Shown here: one piece after another, positions 25,191-34,017 of the stretch | How positions within the stretch are numbered: the stretch's first letter is position 1 | Layout: each line of letters opens with the position of its first letter | Assembly (NCBI GenBank): GCA_024278235.1 | Contig: JAJRTO010000037.1 | Coordinates: forward strand, 1-34,482 | Direction of reading: 5' to 3' | Source: Candidatus Poribacteria bacterium | GTDB lineage: Bacteria; Poribacteria; WGA-4E; JAJRTO01 | Length of the DNA stretch: 34,482 bases | Position numbers and translations under genes: made by a program | Notes under the pieces: generated by a model | Seen by the model: the letters and a program-made list of their open reading frames with translations, nothing else | The model's database searches: none | What the model was told of the DNA's origin: nothing

Positions 25191-26491
25191 CTCAAGGCTT
25201 CGATGGGGCTTAAACGGGCAGCCTTGCTTGCCGGATAGAGACCAAAAGTAATTCCCACGCTGACGGCTACAATAAACGCGATGATCACAGAGATCGGAGA
25301 AAAAACCACCGGCCATTGAGTCCCCTCCCAGACGAGTCTTGAGATGAGATTCGCGGTCGCGTTGCCGAGGACGTATCCGAAGCCAGCACCCAGGATACCG
25401 CCGCCCAGACTCAATGCCGCGGATTCAACGAGAAATTGAAACAAAATGTCACGCCGTCTGGCCCCGATGGCTTTCCGCAAGCCGATCTCTTTTGTGCGTT
25501 CCGTAACAGAGATCAGCATGATATTCATGATACCAATTCCAGCGACAAGAAGTGCGATACTCGCAATGCCACCGAGCATCAGCTTCATGATGAGGCTAAC
25601 CTTCTCCGCTGTTTGTAGTTCCTCAGTGGCCATCCAGATCTCATATTGATTTTGGGGTCCCGGATGCTGCCGACTCAAAACGGCCTCGATCTCTTGCACG
25701 CTCTGCTCGATCTGTGTGACATCCGCTACCTCAGCTCGGATGCGTTCCAGGCGTTTGCTACCGGTGACTCGCTGTTGAAAGGTCGTGAGTGGCATAATGA
25801 TCGTGTCATCCCAGCCCTCTGTAGCCCCTGTATCCCCCTTGCGTTCCATCACACCAATGATCTTCAGACGCATGTCAAAAGAATCTCCCCAGTGTTGGCG
25901 GAAACGTTGAGCACGGATTTCCAGCCCAATGGGATCCATCTCGCCAAAGAGATCCTGCGCCAACTGGGCTCCGATGATCCCAACCGTGGCTCCTCGTTCG
26001 ACATCACGGTCATTCAGGAACCGACCTTCCAACACATACCAGTTGTGAGAACGCTGATATCCCGATGTCGTCCCCACGAGACGTGCGTTTTTTGTGTTTC
26101 CTTCAACACTGGCATTCACATCGTTATTATCAAGCTCAGGAACGGCCTGCACAACGGAAGGCGCGCGTGTTTCGATTGCAACGGCATCGTCAAATTCGAG
26201 ATCCTCTCCCCGGTTGTAGGTCCACCGTCCACGAACCACTTGACGGGCTGTCTGACTGAGGGTTCCTCCTCGGCTACTCCGCTGCCACGGATTCCGGTAG
26301 ATCTCGACAATATGAGTACCACCTGTCTGCTGGATTTCATTGAGCGTCAAGACACGGGCACCATCACCAATTGCCACCACACTCACGACGGTACCGATCC
26401 CAATGACAATTCCCAGCGTTGTGAGGAGAGCGCGTAACGGATGCTTTCGGAGGTCAGAAAATGCCATCGCAAAGCCATCGAAGAGATTCAT
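25181..26491 (-). CDS. MacB-like ABC transporter permease (second in operon)
   Basis: A 436-residue four-helix permease of the MacB/FtsX family without its own ATPase domain. Helix 1 is near residues 20-42 (HPLRALLTTLGIVIGIG). A large periplasmic domain of about 250 residues follows (the MacB_PCD region), and three C-terminal helices lie in about 310-430, with the conserved ERTKEIGLRKAIGARRRDIL coupling region and a terminal YPASKAARLSPIEALRYE. The ATPase partner must be supplied separately, most likely by the gene at 21094-21771. It begins 3 nt after the other permease. The two permeases are clearly homologous but diverged, suggesting an asymmetric pair. Confidence 0.93.
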   Translation of the reverse strand: MNLFDGFAMAFSDLRKHPLRALLTTLGIVIGIGTVVSVVAIGDGARVLTLNEIQQTGGTHIVEIYRNPWQRSSRGGTLSQTARQVVRGRWTYNRGEDLEFDDAVAIETRAPSVVQAVPELDNNDVNASVEGNTKNARLVGTTSGYQRSHNWYVLEGRFLNDRDVERGATVGIIGAQLAQDLFGEMDPIGLEIRAQRFRQHWGDSFDMRLKIIGVMERKGDTGATEGWDDTIIMPLTTFQQRVTGSKRLERIRAEVADVTQIEQSVQEIEAVLSRQHPGPQNQYEIWMATEELQTAEKVSLIMKLMLGGIASIALLVAGIGIMNIMLISVTERTKEIGLRKAIGARRRDILFQFLVESAALSLGGGILGAGFGYVLGNATANLISRLVWEGTQWPVVFSPISVIIAFIVAVSVGITFGLYPASKAARLSPIEALRYE

Positions 26492-26494
26492 GTG

Positions 26495-27751
26495 TTACTC
26501 CGTTCTAAGAGCTTCTACCGGTGCCAGACGTGCTGCACGAATAGCAGGATAAAGCCCAAAGGAGATACCTATCGTTGCTGAAAAAACAAGAGCAACCACA
26601 GCCCAGAACAGGGGGAGTGCAGAGGGCCAATGTACTGACTTGATGATAAAACTGGTGATAACCCACGCCACACCTACGCCAAAGAAGATCCCCAGAGCCA
26701 ATCCAATGATACCACCCAGGGTGCAGAGAAGAACCGCTTCTATCAAGAACTGACCGAGGATATCGCGTCGCTTCGCGCCCAGCGCCTTGCGCAATCCAAT
26801 TTCATGAGTGCGTTCAGCGACCGATACCAGCATGACATTCATGATACCGATGCCACCGACAAGGAGCGAAAAGCCCGCCACACCACTCAGTAGAATCTTG
26901 ATGATCTTGTTGATCCTCAGCACAAAATCCAGGCCGCTTGCGACATCTCGCGTTGTGAAAAATTCTTCCCCCCGATGTCGCTTCTTCATGAGTTCGGTAG
27001 CTTCTATAATTGCTTGAGGGACTTTATCCACACTTTTGGCCTGGATGGAGAGCATCCGGACATAATCGTTCCCTGTGAACCGTTGCTGTACCGTGGTGAG
27101 CGGAATGAACACAGAATCATCCAGGTTCCAGCCGTATCTTAAGCTGCGTCCTCGAGGTTCCATCGTTCCGATCACGGTGAAACGTTCATTTCGGAGTTTT
27201 ACCGACTCGCCGACGGGATTCTCGCCATCGAACAATTCATCGACGACCTCCTGGCCCAGCACACACACAGAGAGGGCACGATCCACATCCGTATCTGAAA
27301 TAAAGCGTCCCCACCGGACAGACCACTTCATCCCCTCCTGGAACGATGGTGTGACTCCTTGATAACCGGAGCGCATCTCCCGCGCTTCGGCCCCTGCACC
27401 GGTGCTGACATGCACTCCTCGCCATTCAGGGATGGAGGGCATAGCAAGCCTCACAGAGGGACATTCCGCCTCAATTGCGAGAGCATCTTCATACGTGAAG
27501 CGTTCTTCACTATCATTGCGCACCCATCTGCCACCTTTTTGAATATGCCGGGAGCGAAAGAATCGTATCATCGTTGCGCCGCCAAGTTTTTCAGAATCTT
27601 GCATGATGATCGTTTTGGCTCCATCCCCAATAGAGATCATGGAGATAACGGCTGCCACGCCGATCATAACGCCGAGCATCGTCAGAAAGGTGCGCATCTT
27701 GTGGCTCAATAAGGCACGAATTCCGGAGGCGATTCCCTCTAGCAGATTCAT
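26495..27751 (-). CDS. MacB-like ABC transporter permease (first in operon)
   Basis: About 418 residues from the ATG at 27751, where MNLLEGIASGIRAL aligns with the start of the neighbouring permease and GAGGGAGGG lies about 10 nt upstream. The longer open frame from 27859 overlaps the adaptor gene and adds a non-homologous, charged extension. Architecture: helix 1 near 15-40 (MRTFLTMLGVMIGV), a periplasmic MacB_PCD domain, then three helices with ERTHEIGLRKALGAKRRDIL and a terminal YPAIRAARLAPVEALRTE. The ATPase domain is absent, as in the companion permease. It lies directly after the interrupted adaptor. Confidence 0.93.
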   Translation of the reverse strand: MNLLEGIASGIRALLSHKMRTFLTMLGVMIGVAAVISMISIGDGAKTIIMQDSEKLGGATMIRFFRSRHIQKGGRWVRNDSEERFTYEDALAIEAECPSVRLAMPSIPEWRGVHVSTGAGAEAREMRSGYQGVTPSFQEGMKWSVRWGRFISDTDVDRALSVCVLGQEVVDELFDGENPVGESVKLRNERFTVIGTMEPRGRSLRYGWNLDDSVFIPLTTVQQRFTGNDYVRMLSIQAKSVDKVPQAIIEATELMKKRHRGEEFFTTRDVASGLDFVLRINKIIKILLSGVAGFSLLVGGIGIMNVMLVSVAERTHEIGLRKALGAKRRDILGQFLIEAVLLCTLGGIIGLALGIFFGVGVAWVITSFIIKSVHWPSALPLFWAVVALVFSATIGISFGLYPAIRAARLAPVEALRTE

Positions 27752-27773
27752 GGATAGTATGCCCTCCCTCTCC

Positions 27774-29714
27774 TCACGGCCTTCGTCTACCTCGCTGCGC
27801 TGGACCACCCGCAGGTCCTGCCGTCTGGACAAGGACACGATCCCCCTCACGCAAACCACTCAAGATCTCGATGTCAGTATCGTTCTGTTCGCCAACCTCT
27901 ACGATCTTCTTGCTTCCTCTGAAAGTATGACCTTTCGTAGGGCCATCTGAACCTTTCCCCGGAGACACCAGCATCACATGATATTGCTTGCCAGGTCGAA
28001 GCATGGCAGGAATGTTTGGGATGGAGCTATCACCGACCGTCAGCGTCACTGATGTTCTGCCAGGACGCACACCTCGTCCCACGTTGGTCAGAGTAACCTG
28101 AACGTTTCCACGTTCGGCACCAGGCTTATATTGCGACACGATTCCTGCAAACTTCTTGCCGGTGCCTAACCCTAACTCGACGGTCGCTTGCCGTGTCAGC
28201 TTCGTCAACTGGCTTGTTGGAACGGTCAACTGTGCGACCAATCCCCGCTCTTCTTTCACGGCTTCAATCGGAAGTAATAACACATTCTCGTTTTCCACCA
28301 CAATAATATCCACATCGGCTGTCATACCCGGCCGCAGTTACTTGGGGGATCCTAATACAGCGACCATGACCTCAAAATAGATGATATTGTCCCGAGCTTC
28401 GCCACTCGGAGAGATTTCGCGCACTTCCCCACGAAAAGGACGCTTTGGATAGGCACTTACCTGGATCTCTGCCTTCTGTCCGACCTTGAGCTTTTCCATA
28501 TCGACTTCGTTGATGAAGGTTTTGACGACCATCTGGGAGAGATCCACGATGCTCATCAGTGGAGGGCTCTGTGAGAAAGCCGAGCGACCGGAGGTGACGA
28601 TCTCTCCCTCCTCAACTTCCAGGTTGATGATCGTCCCCGACATAGGAGCAATGATGGTCGTCCATCCCAGACGCTCCTCCGCATTCTTCAATGAGCTTTC
28701 AACTCGCAGGAGATTGGCTTCGGTACTCTTGAGAGAAAAGCGGCTCACATCCTTTTCAGCTTCGATATTTTGCTGAAGTTGATCCAGCCGGGTCTTGGCA
28801 ATGTTCAGTTGTAAGGCAGCTTGTTCCTCCTGTGCCTTCCGGGTTTGCTTCAGCAACTCCAGGTTCCGCTCCTCGAACTTCAGCGTCGTCTCCCGCATCT
28901 GGACAGCACGCTGACGTGTCTCAATGGTTTCTGTCTGCGACTGCACCGTTTCCTTCTGAGATAGCACCCGTTTCTGTGTTGCATCATACCGTGAGCGAGC
29001 ATTCGCATGAGTCGCCTGTGCGTCCTCCAACGCCTTCTTCGCAACATACCCTTTTGCATACAATTCCTGGGTGCGTCTAAGTTCGGCCTCCGCATTATCC
29101 AGATCTACTTTGGCTGCGACCTCCGCTTCCTCCAATTCACTGAGAGTGATTTTTGCCTGTCGAAGTGCGATTCTAGCCTGTGAAAGCGCCGTTTTGTCCT
29201 GTTCCACGGCCTCTTTGGTGTTTTGTACATCCGTCTCTGCCTGTGATATCAATTGTAACGTCGTGGCCTTCGTCACGTTATAGCTGGCCCGTGCTTGCGT
29301 GACGTTGTCTTGCTGCTGTTGTAGATCGCTATCTAATTGTTTCACCTTGATGGTAAGGGAACGTCTGGCTTGCTCCAACTGCGCTTCGGCAGCATCCACG
29401 TTTGCTTTCGCCTGTTTCATCTCTTCTCGGATCTGCTCATCATCTATCTGGAGCAGGATCTGACCCTTCTCGATGAAATCTCCCTCCTTGGCATAGAGAC
29501 TCTCAATTTCCCCCTCGACGTTCGATTTCACTTCGACCGATAAGAGGGACTCCAGATTTCCTGACGCGTTGATCTTGATGACGAAATTTCCCCGTCTAAC
29601 AACTTCTGTCCTCGGAGGTACTTCATCCCCATTCTTGCCACGTGTGAGTCCAATTCCTAAACCCACAGCCACAAGCAGGATAATGGTACCACCAATGATG
29701 ATCAGTTTCTTCAC
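27774..29714 (-). pseudogene. MacA/HlyD-type adaptor (copy 1) interrupted by an in-frame TAA
   Basis: The reading frame from the GTG at 29714 to the TGA at 27774 spans 647 codons, but codon 459 is TAA (28340-28338). The first 458 residues hold the anchor, lipoyl half, long coiled-coil hairpin and first beta-barrel strands. The frame continues after the stop with LRPGMTADVDIIV and 183 further residues that include the C-terminal domain. In the paralogue at 21775-23760 the aligned position is Glu in SSELRP, with no length difference, so a single base change (for example GAA to TAA) explains it. The remainder is uneroded, so the lesion is recent or a sequencing error. A perfect AAAGGAGGT ribosome site precedes the GTG, which overlaps the HEAT gene by 4 nt. 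Confidence 0.85.
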
Positions 29715-30229
29715 GGAAAGGAACCTCCTTTTATTTCCTCAATGGCTTGACTGATGTAGCGGCGAACCCATTCACTCGATTCTCGTTCTAGCATCTGGTG
29801 CAAGACGGGAAGTGCTTCTGCGGATCTATACTGTCCCAGAGCGATCACCACCTGAGATCGCACAGAGACATCCTCATCATTGAGTGCCTGTATCAGAGGA
29901 TGCAAAGCCCTCCCATCCTTGAATCTGGCTAACGCCATTGCAGCCGCTGTTCGAATGTCACCTTCCATATCCTCAAGAGCTGCAATCAAAGTATCCAGAG
30001 CACGCTTATCTCCATAGTCTGCAAGAGCAGATACAGCAAAACGCCGGATCGTACTGCTCTGATTCGTCACTGCCTCCAGGAGCGGCCTCAAAGCAGTCTC
30101 ATCACCGAACTTGCCCAGCATCTGTAGCACATAAGTCTGTTTCTCAACCGAATCCGATTGAAGCTGAGCGATGAGCCGCCGGGTGAGCCATTTGCGCCAT
30201 AACCGATTGTGCTTCTTCCATTGCCCCAT
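29711..30229 (-). CDS. HEAT-repeat protein
   Basis: A 172-residue protein made almost wholly of about four to five HEAT (PBS-lyase-type) repeats of about 31 residues, such as ALRPLLEAVTNQSSTIRRFA, ALDTLIAALEDMEGDIRTAA and ALHPLIQALNDEDVSVRSQV. There is no signal peptide, so it should be cytoplasmic. HEAT repeats form curved scaffolds for protein binding. It is the first gene of the exporter operon and overlaps the adaptor start by 4 nt (GTGA), so its product is made together with the exporter. It may regulate or assemble it, but no direct function is evident. The upstream Shine-Dalgarno is weak. Confidence 0.85.
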   Translation of the reverse strand: MGQWKKHNRLWRKWLTRRLIAQLQSDSVEKQTYVLQMLGKFGDETALRPLLEAVTNQSSTIRRFAVSALADYGDKRALDTLIAALEDMEGDIRTAAAMALARFKDGRALHPLIQALNDEDVSVRSQVVIALGQYRSAEALPVLHQMLERESSEWVRRYISQAIEEIKGGSFP

Positions 30230-30372
30230 GATAGGCTCGTAATCTCAGTAGTTCACAATGCTTGACCTTCAATCCTCGGCTTGGATGGCCAAATCCAAGC
30301 TGCAAAAATGCAGAAGCATAAATATGACGACAACAGGAGAGAGAACGTTTATATTTTGGCTCCTTAGATATA

Positions 30373-30402
30373 ATTGTACTGTTATATCCCCTGAACTAGC
30401 AA
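30373..30402 (-). promoter_or_regulatory. Predicted sigma70 promoter for the exporter operon
   Basis: On the minus strand TTGCTA (30402-30397), 18 nt, TACAAT (30378-30373). Transcription would begin near 30366, leaving a leader of about 137 nt before the HEAT gene start at 30229. It is the best candidate in the gap. Confidence 0.5.
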
Positions 30403-30427
30403 GTAGGATTCGATAGGCACTTTGACA

Positions 30428-30456
30428 TTGCATCCTTTGCATGAAGATGAGATAAT
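30428..30456 (+). promoter_or_regulatory. Candidate promoter for the beta-propeller gene
   Basis: TTGCAT (30428-30433), 17 nt, GATAAT (30451-30456). A perfect TTGACA at 30422-30427 also lies here, but it is 23 nt from this -10, which is too far. Support is moderate. Confidence 0.4.
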
Positions 30457-30542
30457 CCAGTTTGGAAAGAGAGGAAATTCTCTACTTCCTCTGATCATTG
30501 ACGTTCCAGACGTCATAAAGTTTTGATAGGAGAGACATTTCT

Positions 30543-31490
30543 ATGGACTGGACACAGATACGCTCAGCGTTTGAGGAATACGATGTGGTTCTCGTACCCG
30601 ACGAGGATACCCCCGAATGGTGGGCAGGTGCACCTTCTGTGGTGCAGGATGATTACGGCGCCTTTTGGCTCGCGGCGCGCATGCGAGAAGGTAACTCACC
30701 GAGAGGTCAACGAGGGTATGAAATCCGCATCCTAAGGAGTGAAAATGGGGCTGATTTCGTCCATGTCAACTCAATCAGGCGTGAGGATGTGCCGATCATC
30801 GGGTTTGAGCGACCTTCCCTGATCATTGAACCGGAGACAAAGTCCTTTCGACTCTATGGCTGTGGCCCCTGGGGAGACGAGGAGAACCATCCCTGGTGCA
30901 TATTGAAATTCGATGATATCGAAGATCCGACGAACCTGGATCCCAAAAGTTGCCGGCCCGTTCTGCAGCCATCACCAAAAGCACGCCAACTGCGCAGAAA
31001 CGATGTTGTGGGTTACAAGGATCCCTTTGTTTTTTTCACAGATGGGAATTATCATCTGTTTACTATTGGCTACAGTCGAATGGAGCGGTGCTATCACTTC
31101 ATGTCGAAGGATGGGATATGCTGGGAGCCTGTCGGCAATGTCCCGGCGTTCGATGTGGGTGGCTGGCACAGCTTCTTCACACGTCCTGCATCTGTTTTGC
31201 CCGTGGGTATCGGTTACTTCTTCATCTACGAAGGCTCCCATCCCACATGGTATGACCCGGTCTACAACATCGCAACAGGATTGGCATACACCCCGGATCT
31301 GCTGACATTCGTCGATCTCACACCGGATGAGCCACTGCTCAGGAGCACGACCCCTGGGGATTATTTCACCTGGCGATACTCACACTGGCTGCGCGTTGAG
31401 GATGAGATCTGGGCTTATGCTGAAGTCGCATGCCCGAATAACACGAATGAAATCCGGCGTTTCCGACTACCGATGACGGTCGCAAGATAA
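30543..31490 (+). CDS. Five-bladed beta-propeller glycosidase-like protein
   Basis: A 315-residue protein with features of the GH43/GH32/GH130-type beta-propeller fold, though I cannot assign a family. WWAGAPSVVQDDYGAFWLAA (26-45) resembles the first blade. KDPFVFFTDGNYHLF (159-173) matches the DP-x-V...DG-x-Y element common in GH43. FMSKDGICWEPV is a typical S-x-D-x-x-x-W blade motif. There is no signal peptide, so it is probably cytoplasmic. No catalytic triad can be assigned with confidence. It opens the right-hand catabolic region. The similar-fold protein at 31940 suggests the two act on related carbohydrates. Confidence 0.7.
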   Translation: MDWTQIRSAFEEYDVVLVPDEDTPEWWAGAPSVVQDDYGAFWLAARMREGNSPRGQRGYEIRILRSENGADFVHVNSIRREDVPIIGFERPSLIIEPETKSFRLYGCGPWGDEENHPWCILKFDDIEDPTNLDPKSCRPVLQPSPKARQLRRNDVVGYKDPFVFFTDGNYHLFTIGYSRMERCYHFMSKDGICWEPVGNVPAFDVGGWHSFFTRPASVLPVGIGYFFIYEGSHPTWYDPVYNIATGLAYTPDLLTFVDLTPDEPLLRSTTPGDYFTWRYSHWLRVEDEIWAYAEVACPNNTNEIRRFRLPMTVAR

Positions 31491-31551
31491 GCCTGTTCCA
31501 TGACCACACGCAGGTCGGAGAACCTATGGCGTGTGTGAAAGGGAGGGTAAA

Positions 31552-31828
31552 ATGCTTATGGAGAGCAAAGAACGAGTGTTGAGAACTTTCGAGCACGAAG
31601 AGCCGGATAGAGTGCCTCTCGAGACTCACCTTTCATGGTGCGATAGACCATCAGCACATTCTCCCCTGGTTCCGTCGAGGAGAGGTACGCCGCGTGATCG
31701 ACGTTCTGGCTCCTGGCGGTGGATTTTGTCTCGCTCCGAGCCATGATCTGATGCTGGATGAATTCCCACCTGAGAACGTGGTTGCGATGTATGATGAAGC
31801 GTTCGAGTATGGCGTTTACACTCACTGA
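31552..31828 (+). pseudogene. Remnant of a URO-D-family gene with an internal deletion
   Basis: The ATG at 31552 has GGAGGG just upstream and begins the typical opening of the uroporphyrinogen-decarboxylase-like family (MESKERVLRTFEHEEPDRVP) for about 22 codons. From about 31622, in a different frame (+1), the sequence reads the family's C-terminus: LTFHGAIDHQHILP, then VIDVLAPGGGFCLAPSHD and PPENVVAMYDEAF, to a TGA at 31826-31828. About 280 codons between the two ends are missing compared with a full-length member. The join falls near 31616-31626. This is a broken gene rather than a short real one. The intact relative at 32829 belongs to the same superfamily but is not identical. Confidence 0.85.
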
Positions 31829-31939
31829 TCTGTCGATGCGCTCTCCCTACTAATTTGTTGAACTTCGGTGCTAAGACTGATAAAATTGGCGAGTATAAGA
31901 TGAGGTGACAATACGGACATCGGATGGGAGAATCCACCT

Positions 31940-32821
31940 ATGAAACCACACATCACGAAGCTGGGCACTATCGACTGTGATCTTGTTGAAACCACGCCGA
32001 TCGTCTTCAAAGGGAGACTCTATCGCTTCGAGTACGTTCGACCGGGATACGAAGGGAACCCCACCGGCGATTCCTACTTTCGATTCGTGGAGCACGGATC
32101 CGGCGACTTAAGCCCTCCCTTTGCCCACGGATACCACCTGGGGAACGTGTTCGTTGAGGACGATGTGCTCTACGTGACCGGTACGGACATCTGGGATGGT
32201 GAGCGGGTTGACATCTTTGTCTCGGACGACATGGAGCACTGGGATTCCTGGAACGCGCTCGAACTGCCGGGATACGGCCTGTTCAACACATCGCTATGTA
32301 GAGCGGATGACCAGTACGTATTGATGTTTGAGGTTGGCAAGCCACCGGAGATCGCGGGCGTGCGTTTTACCGCGCGATTTGCCACATCCCGCGATATGAA
32401 ACGCTGGGAACTGACCCCACCGGAATGCACCTACTCGAAGGATCGCTACACTGCCCCTCACTGTCTTCGATACCTTGATGGGTACTACTACAACTTCTAC
32501 CTGGAGGCATATCAGGGATATGAGCAGCGAGTTGTGCGTTCCAGAGATCTCATCCACTGGGAGCCGAGCCCTCTGAACCCGGTTCTGAAAGCTTCAGACG
32601 AAGACAAAAGGATCGCCAATCCCAATCTCACGCCGGAGCAGCAGCGGCGAATCTCCGAAGCTGTCAACATCAACAACTCGGATATCGACTTCTGTGAATA
32701 CAAAGGTCAATTGATCATCAATTATTCGTGGGGTAATCAGCAAGGAGTGGAACATCTTGCGGAGGCAGTGTACGAGGGGACATTACGGGAATTCTTAGAG
32801 GGATGGTTTCCGGAAGGATGA
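31940..32821 (+). CDS. Beta-propeller glycoside hydrolase-like protein
   Basis: A 293-residue protein of the GH43/GH32-type beta-propeller class. Three blade motifs of the form S-x-D-x-x-x-W are evenly placed: SDDMEHW (95-101), SRDMKRW (150-156) and SRDLIHW (201-207). Between them lie strand-rich repeats such as LRYLDGYYYNFYLEA. The ETTPIVFKGRLYRFEY opening resembles blade 1 of GH43-like proteins. No signal peptide is seen. The catalytic acids cannot be assigned reliably, and some such proteins are not hydrolases. It follows the URO-D remnant and is 7 nt upstream of the intact URO-D-family gene, with which it is probably cotranscribed. Confidence 0.75.
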   Translation: MKPHITKLGTIDCDLVETTPIVFKGRLYRFEYVRPGYEGNPTGDSYFRFVEHGSGDLSPPFAHGYHLGNVFVEDDVLYVTGTDIWDGERVDIFVSDDMEHWDSWNALELPGYGLFNTSLCRADDQYVLMFEVGKPPEIAGVRFTARFATSRDMKRWELTPPECTYSKDRYTAPHCLRYLDGYYYNFYLEAYQGYEQRVVRSRDLIHWEPSPLNPVLKASDEDKRIANPNLTPEQQRRISEAVNINNSDIDFCEYKGQLIINYSWGNQQGVEHLAEAVYEGTLREFLEGWFPEG

Positions 32822-32828
32822 AAGTCTC

Positions 32829-33989
32829 ATGACCGATAAGGAACGTTTTCACGCCATCATGAATTTCGAGCCGTGCGACCGTCTTCTCTACTGGGAGCAG
32901 GGATTCTGGGGCGGAACTGTCGAACGATGGTATCGAGAGGGGATGCCCAGAAAACACGGCGTCGAAGGTGCGCCGGCCTTTGGAGATACGGTACGCGGCC
33001 CTGCTACCCCCATTGCACAGGGAGATAAAATTTGTCACGATATCCGGGAATCTGCCGGGCTGGATAAACCGAGCTTGCGGGTTCCGGTGGAACTCTACCT
33101 GTCCCCACCATTTGAGGGAGAAATGCTTGAAGAAACAGAGGATCAGGTGACGATGCGAGATACCTTCGGCATCGTGAAACGGATGCCGAAGGCCAAAGAC
33201 AGCGTTCCGCATTTCCTCTCATGGCCCGTGAGTGACTGGTCCGATTTCGAGCGGATCGCTGCGGAGCGTCTCGACCCTGATGCTCCCGGACGCTTTCCCT
33301 CCGACTGGCAGGCTCAGGTTGAGCGACTCAACCGTTACGATGGTGTGGTCGCCATTGGAGGCCATCCCTGCGGTTTCTTCGGATCGGCTCGCTACCTGAT
33401 GGGAGAGATTGCACTTCTGATGGGTTTCCTGGAGACGCCGGAATTGGTCCGAGCCATCATCAATCACCTCGCAGATCTGTGGGCGGCGATCTACTCCAGA
33501 GTGTTCTCTGAAGTAAAGGTGGATTGCATCCATATTTGGGAAGATATGTCCTTCAAGAATGGCCCCCTCATTAGTCCCGCACTCTTTGAACAGTTCATAG
33601 TGCCCGCCTACCGGAAGGTCACCGATGTGGCGAAAAGTCATGGTGTGGACGTCATTCTGGTGGACACCGATGGCAACTGTCATTCGTTGATCCCTCTGTT
33701 CATGCAAGGTGGGGTCACAGGACTCTATCCGTTTGAAGTGCAGGCGGGGATGGATGTTCGGCAGATCCGAGAAGACTTTCCAAACCTACAGATCCTGGGA
33801 GGAATCGATAAGAAGGAGCTTGCGGGTGGACAGGAGCAGATCGATGCAGAATTGGAGCGGCGCCTTCCAGGGATGGTATCGAAGGGAGGGTTCATCCCGA
33901 TGGGCGATCATCAGATCCCACCCGATGTGTCCTGGGAAAACTATCTCTACTACCGGAGACGGTTAGCGCAACTGTCGGTGTTGGAATGA
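32829..33989 (+). CDS. Uroporphyrinogen decarboxylase-family protein (MtaA/CmuA-like)
   Basis: A 386-residue TIM-barrel protein of the URO-D superfamily. The N-terminus MTDKERFHAIMNFEPCDRL is the usual opening. Typical elements include IHIWEDMSFKNGPLISPALF (near 232-251), VILVDTDGN, LYPFEVQAGMDVRQIRE, ILGGIDKKEL and IPMGDHQIPPDVSWENYLYY. Members of this branch are often corrinoid- or one-carbon-related methyltransferases, or proteins of unknown role. They are abundant beside sugar-acid genes in some phyla, and true heme biosynthesis is unlikely here. It starts 7 nt after the propeller gene and is a full-length relative of the remnant at 31552-31828. Confidence 0.85.
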   Translation: MTDKERFHAIMNFEPCDRLLYWEQGFWGGTVERWYREGMPRKHGVEGAPAFGDTVRGPATPIAQGDKICHDIRESAGLDKPSLRVPVELYLSPPFEGEMLEETEDQVTMRDTFGIVKRMPKAKDSVPHFLSWPVSDWSDFERIAAERLDPDAPGRFPSDWQAQVERLNRYDGVVAIGGHPCGFFGSARYLMGEIALLMGFLETPELVRAIINHLADLWAAIYSRVFSEVKVDCIHIWEDMSFKNGPLISPALFEQFIVPAYRKVTDVAKSHGVDVILVDTDGNCHSLIPLFMQGGVTGLYPFEVQAGMDVRQIREDFPNLQILGGIDKKELAGGQEQIDAELERRLPGMVSKGGFIPMGDHQIPPDVSWENYLYYRRRLAQLSVLE

Positions 33990-34017
33990 TCCAATTTGAG
34001 TACCTCACATTTTCGCC

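Larger units (their letters stand above)
30230..30542. other. Divergent intergenic region
   Basis: This is a 313-nt gap between the exporter operon (-) and the beta-propeller gene (+). It is AT-richer than its surroundings and holds a promoter candidate for each direction (30373-30402 minus, 30428-30456 plus). I see no gene or strong hairpin in it. Confidence 0.6.

Noticed and set aside
25646-26437. 263-codon plus-strand open frame
   Set aside because: Antisense to a clear MacB-like permease.
30422-30456. TTGACA at 30422 paired with GATAAT at 30451
   Set aside because: The spacer would be 23 nt, too long for a sigma70 promoter. The TTGCAT pairing with 17 nt is better.
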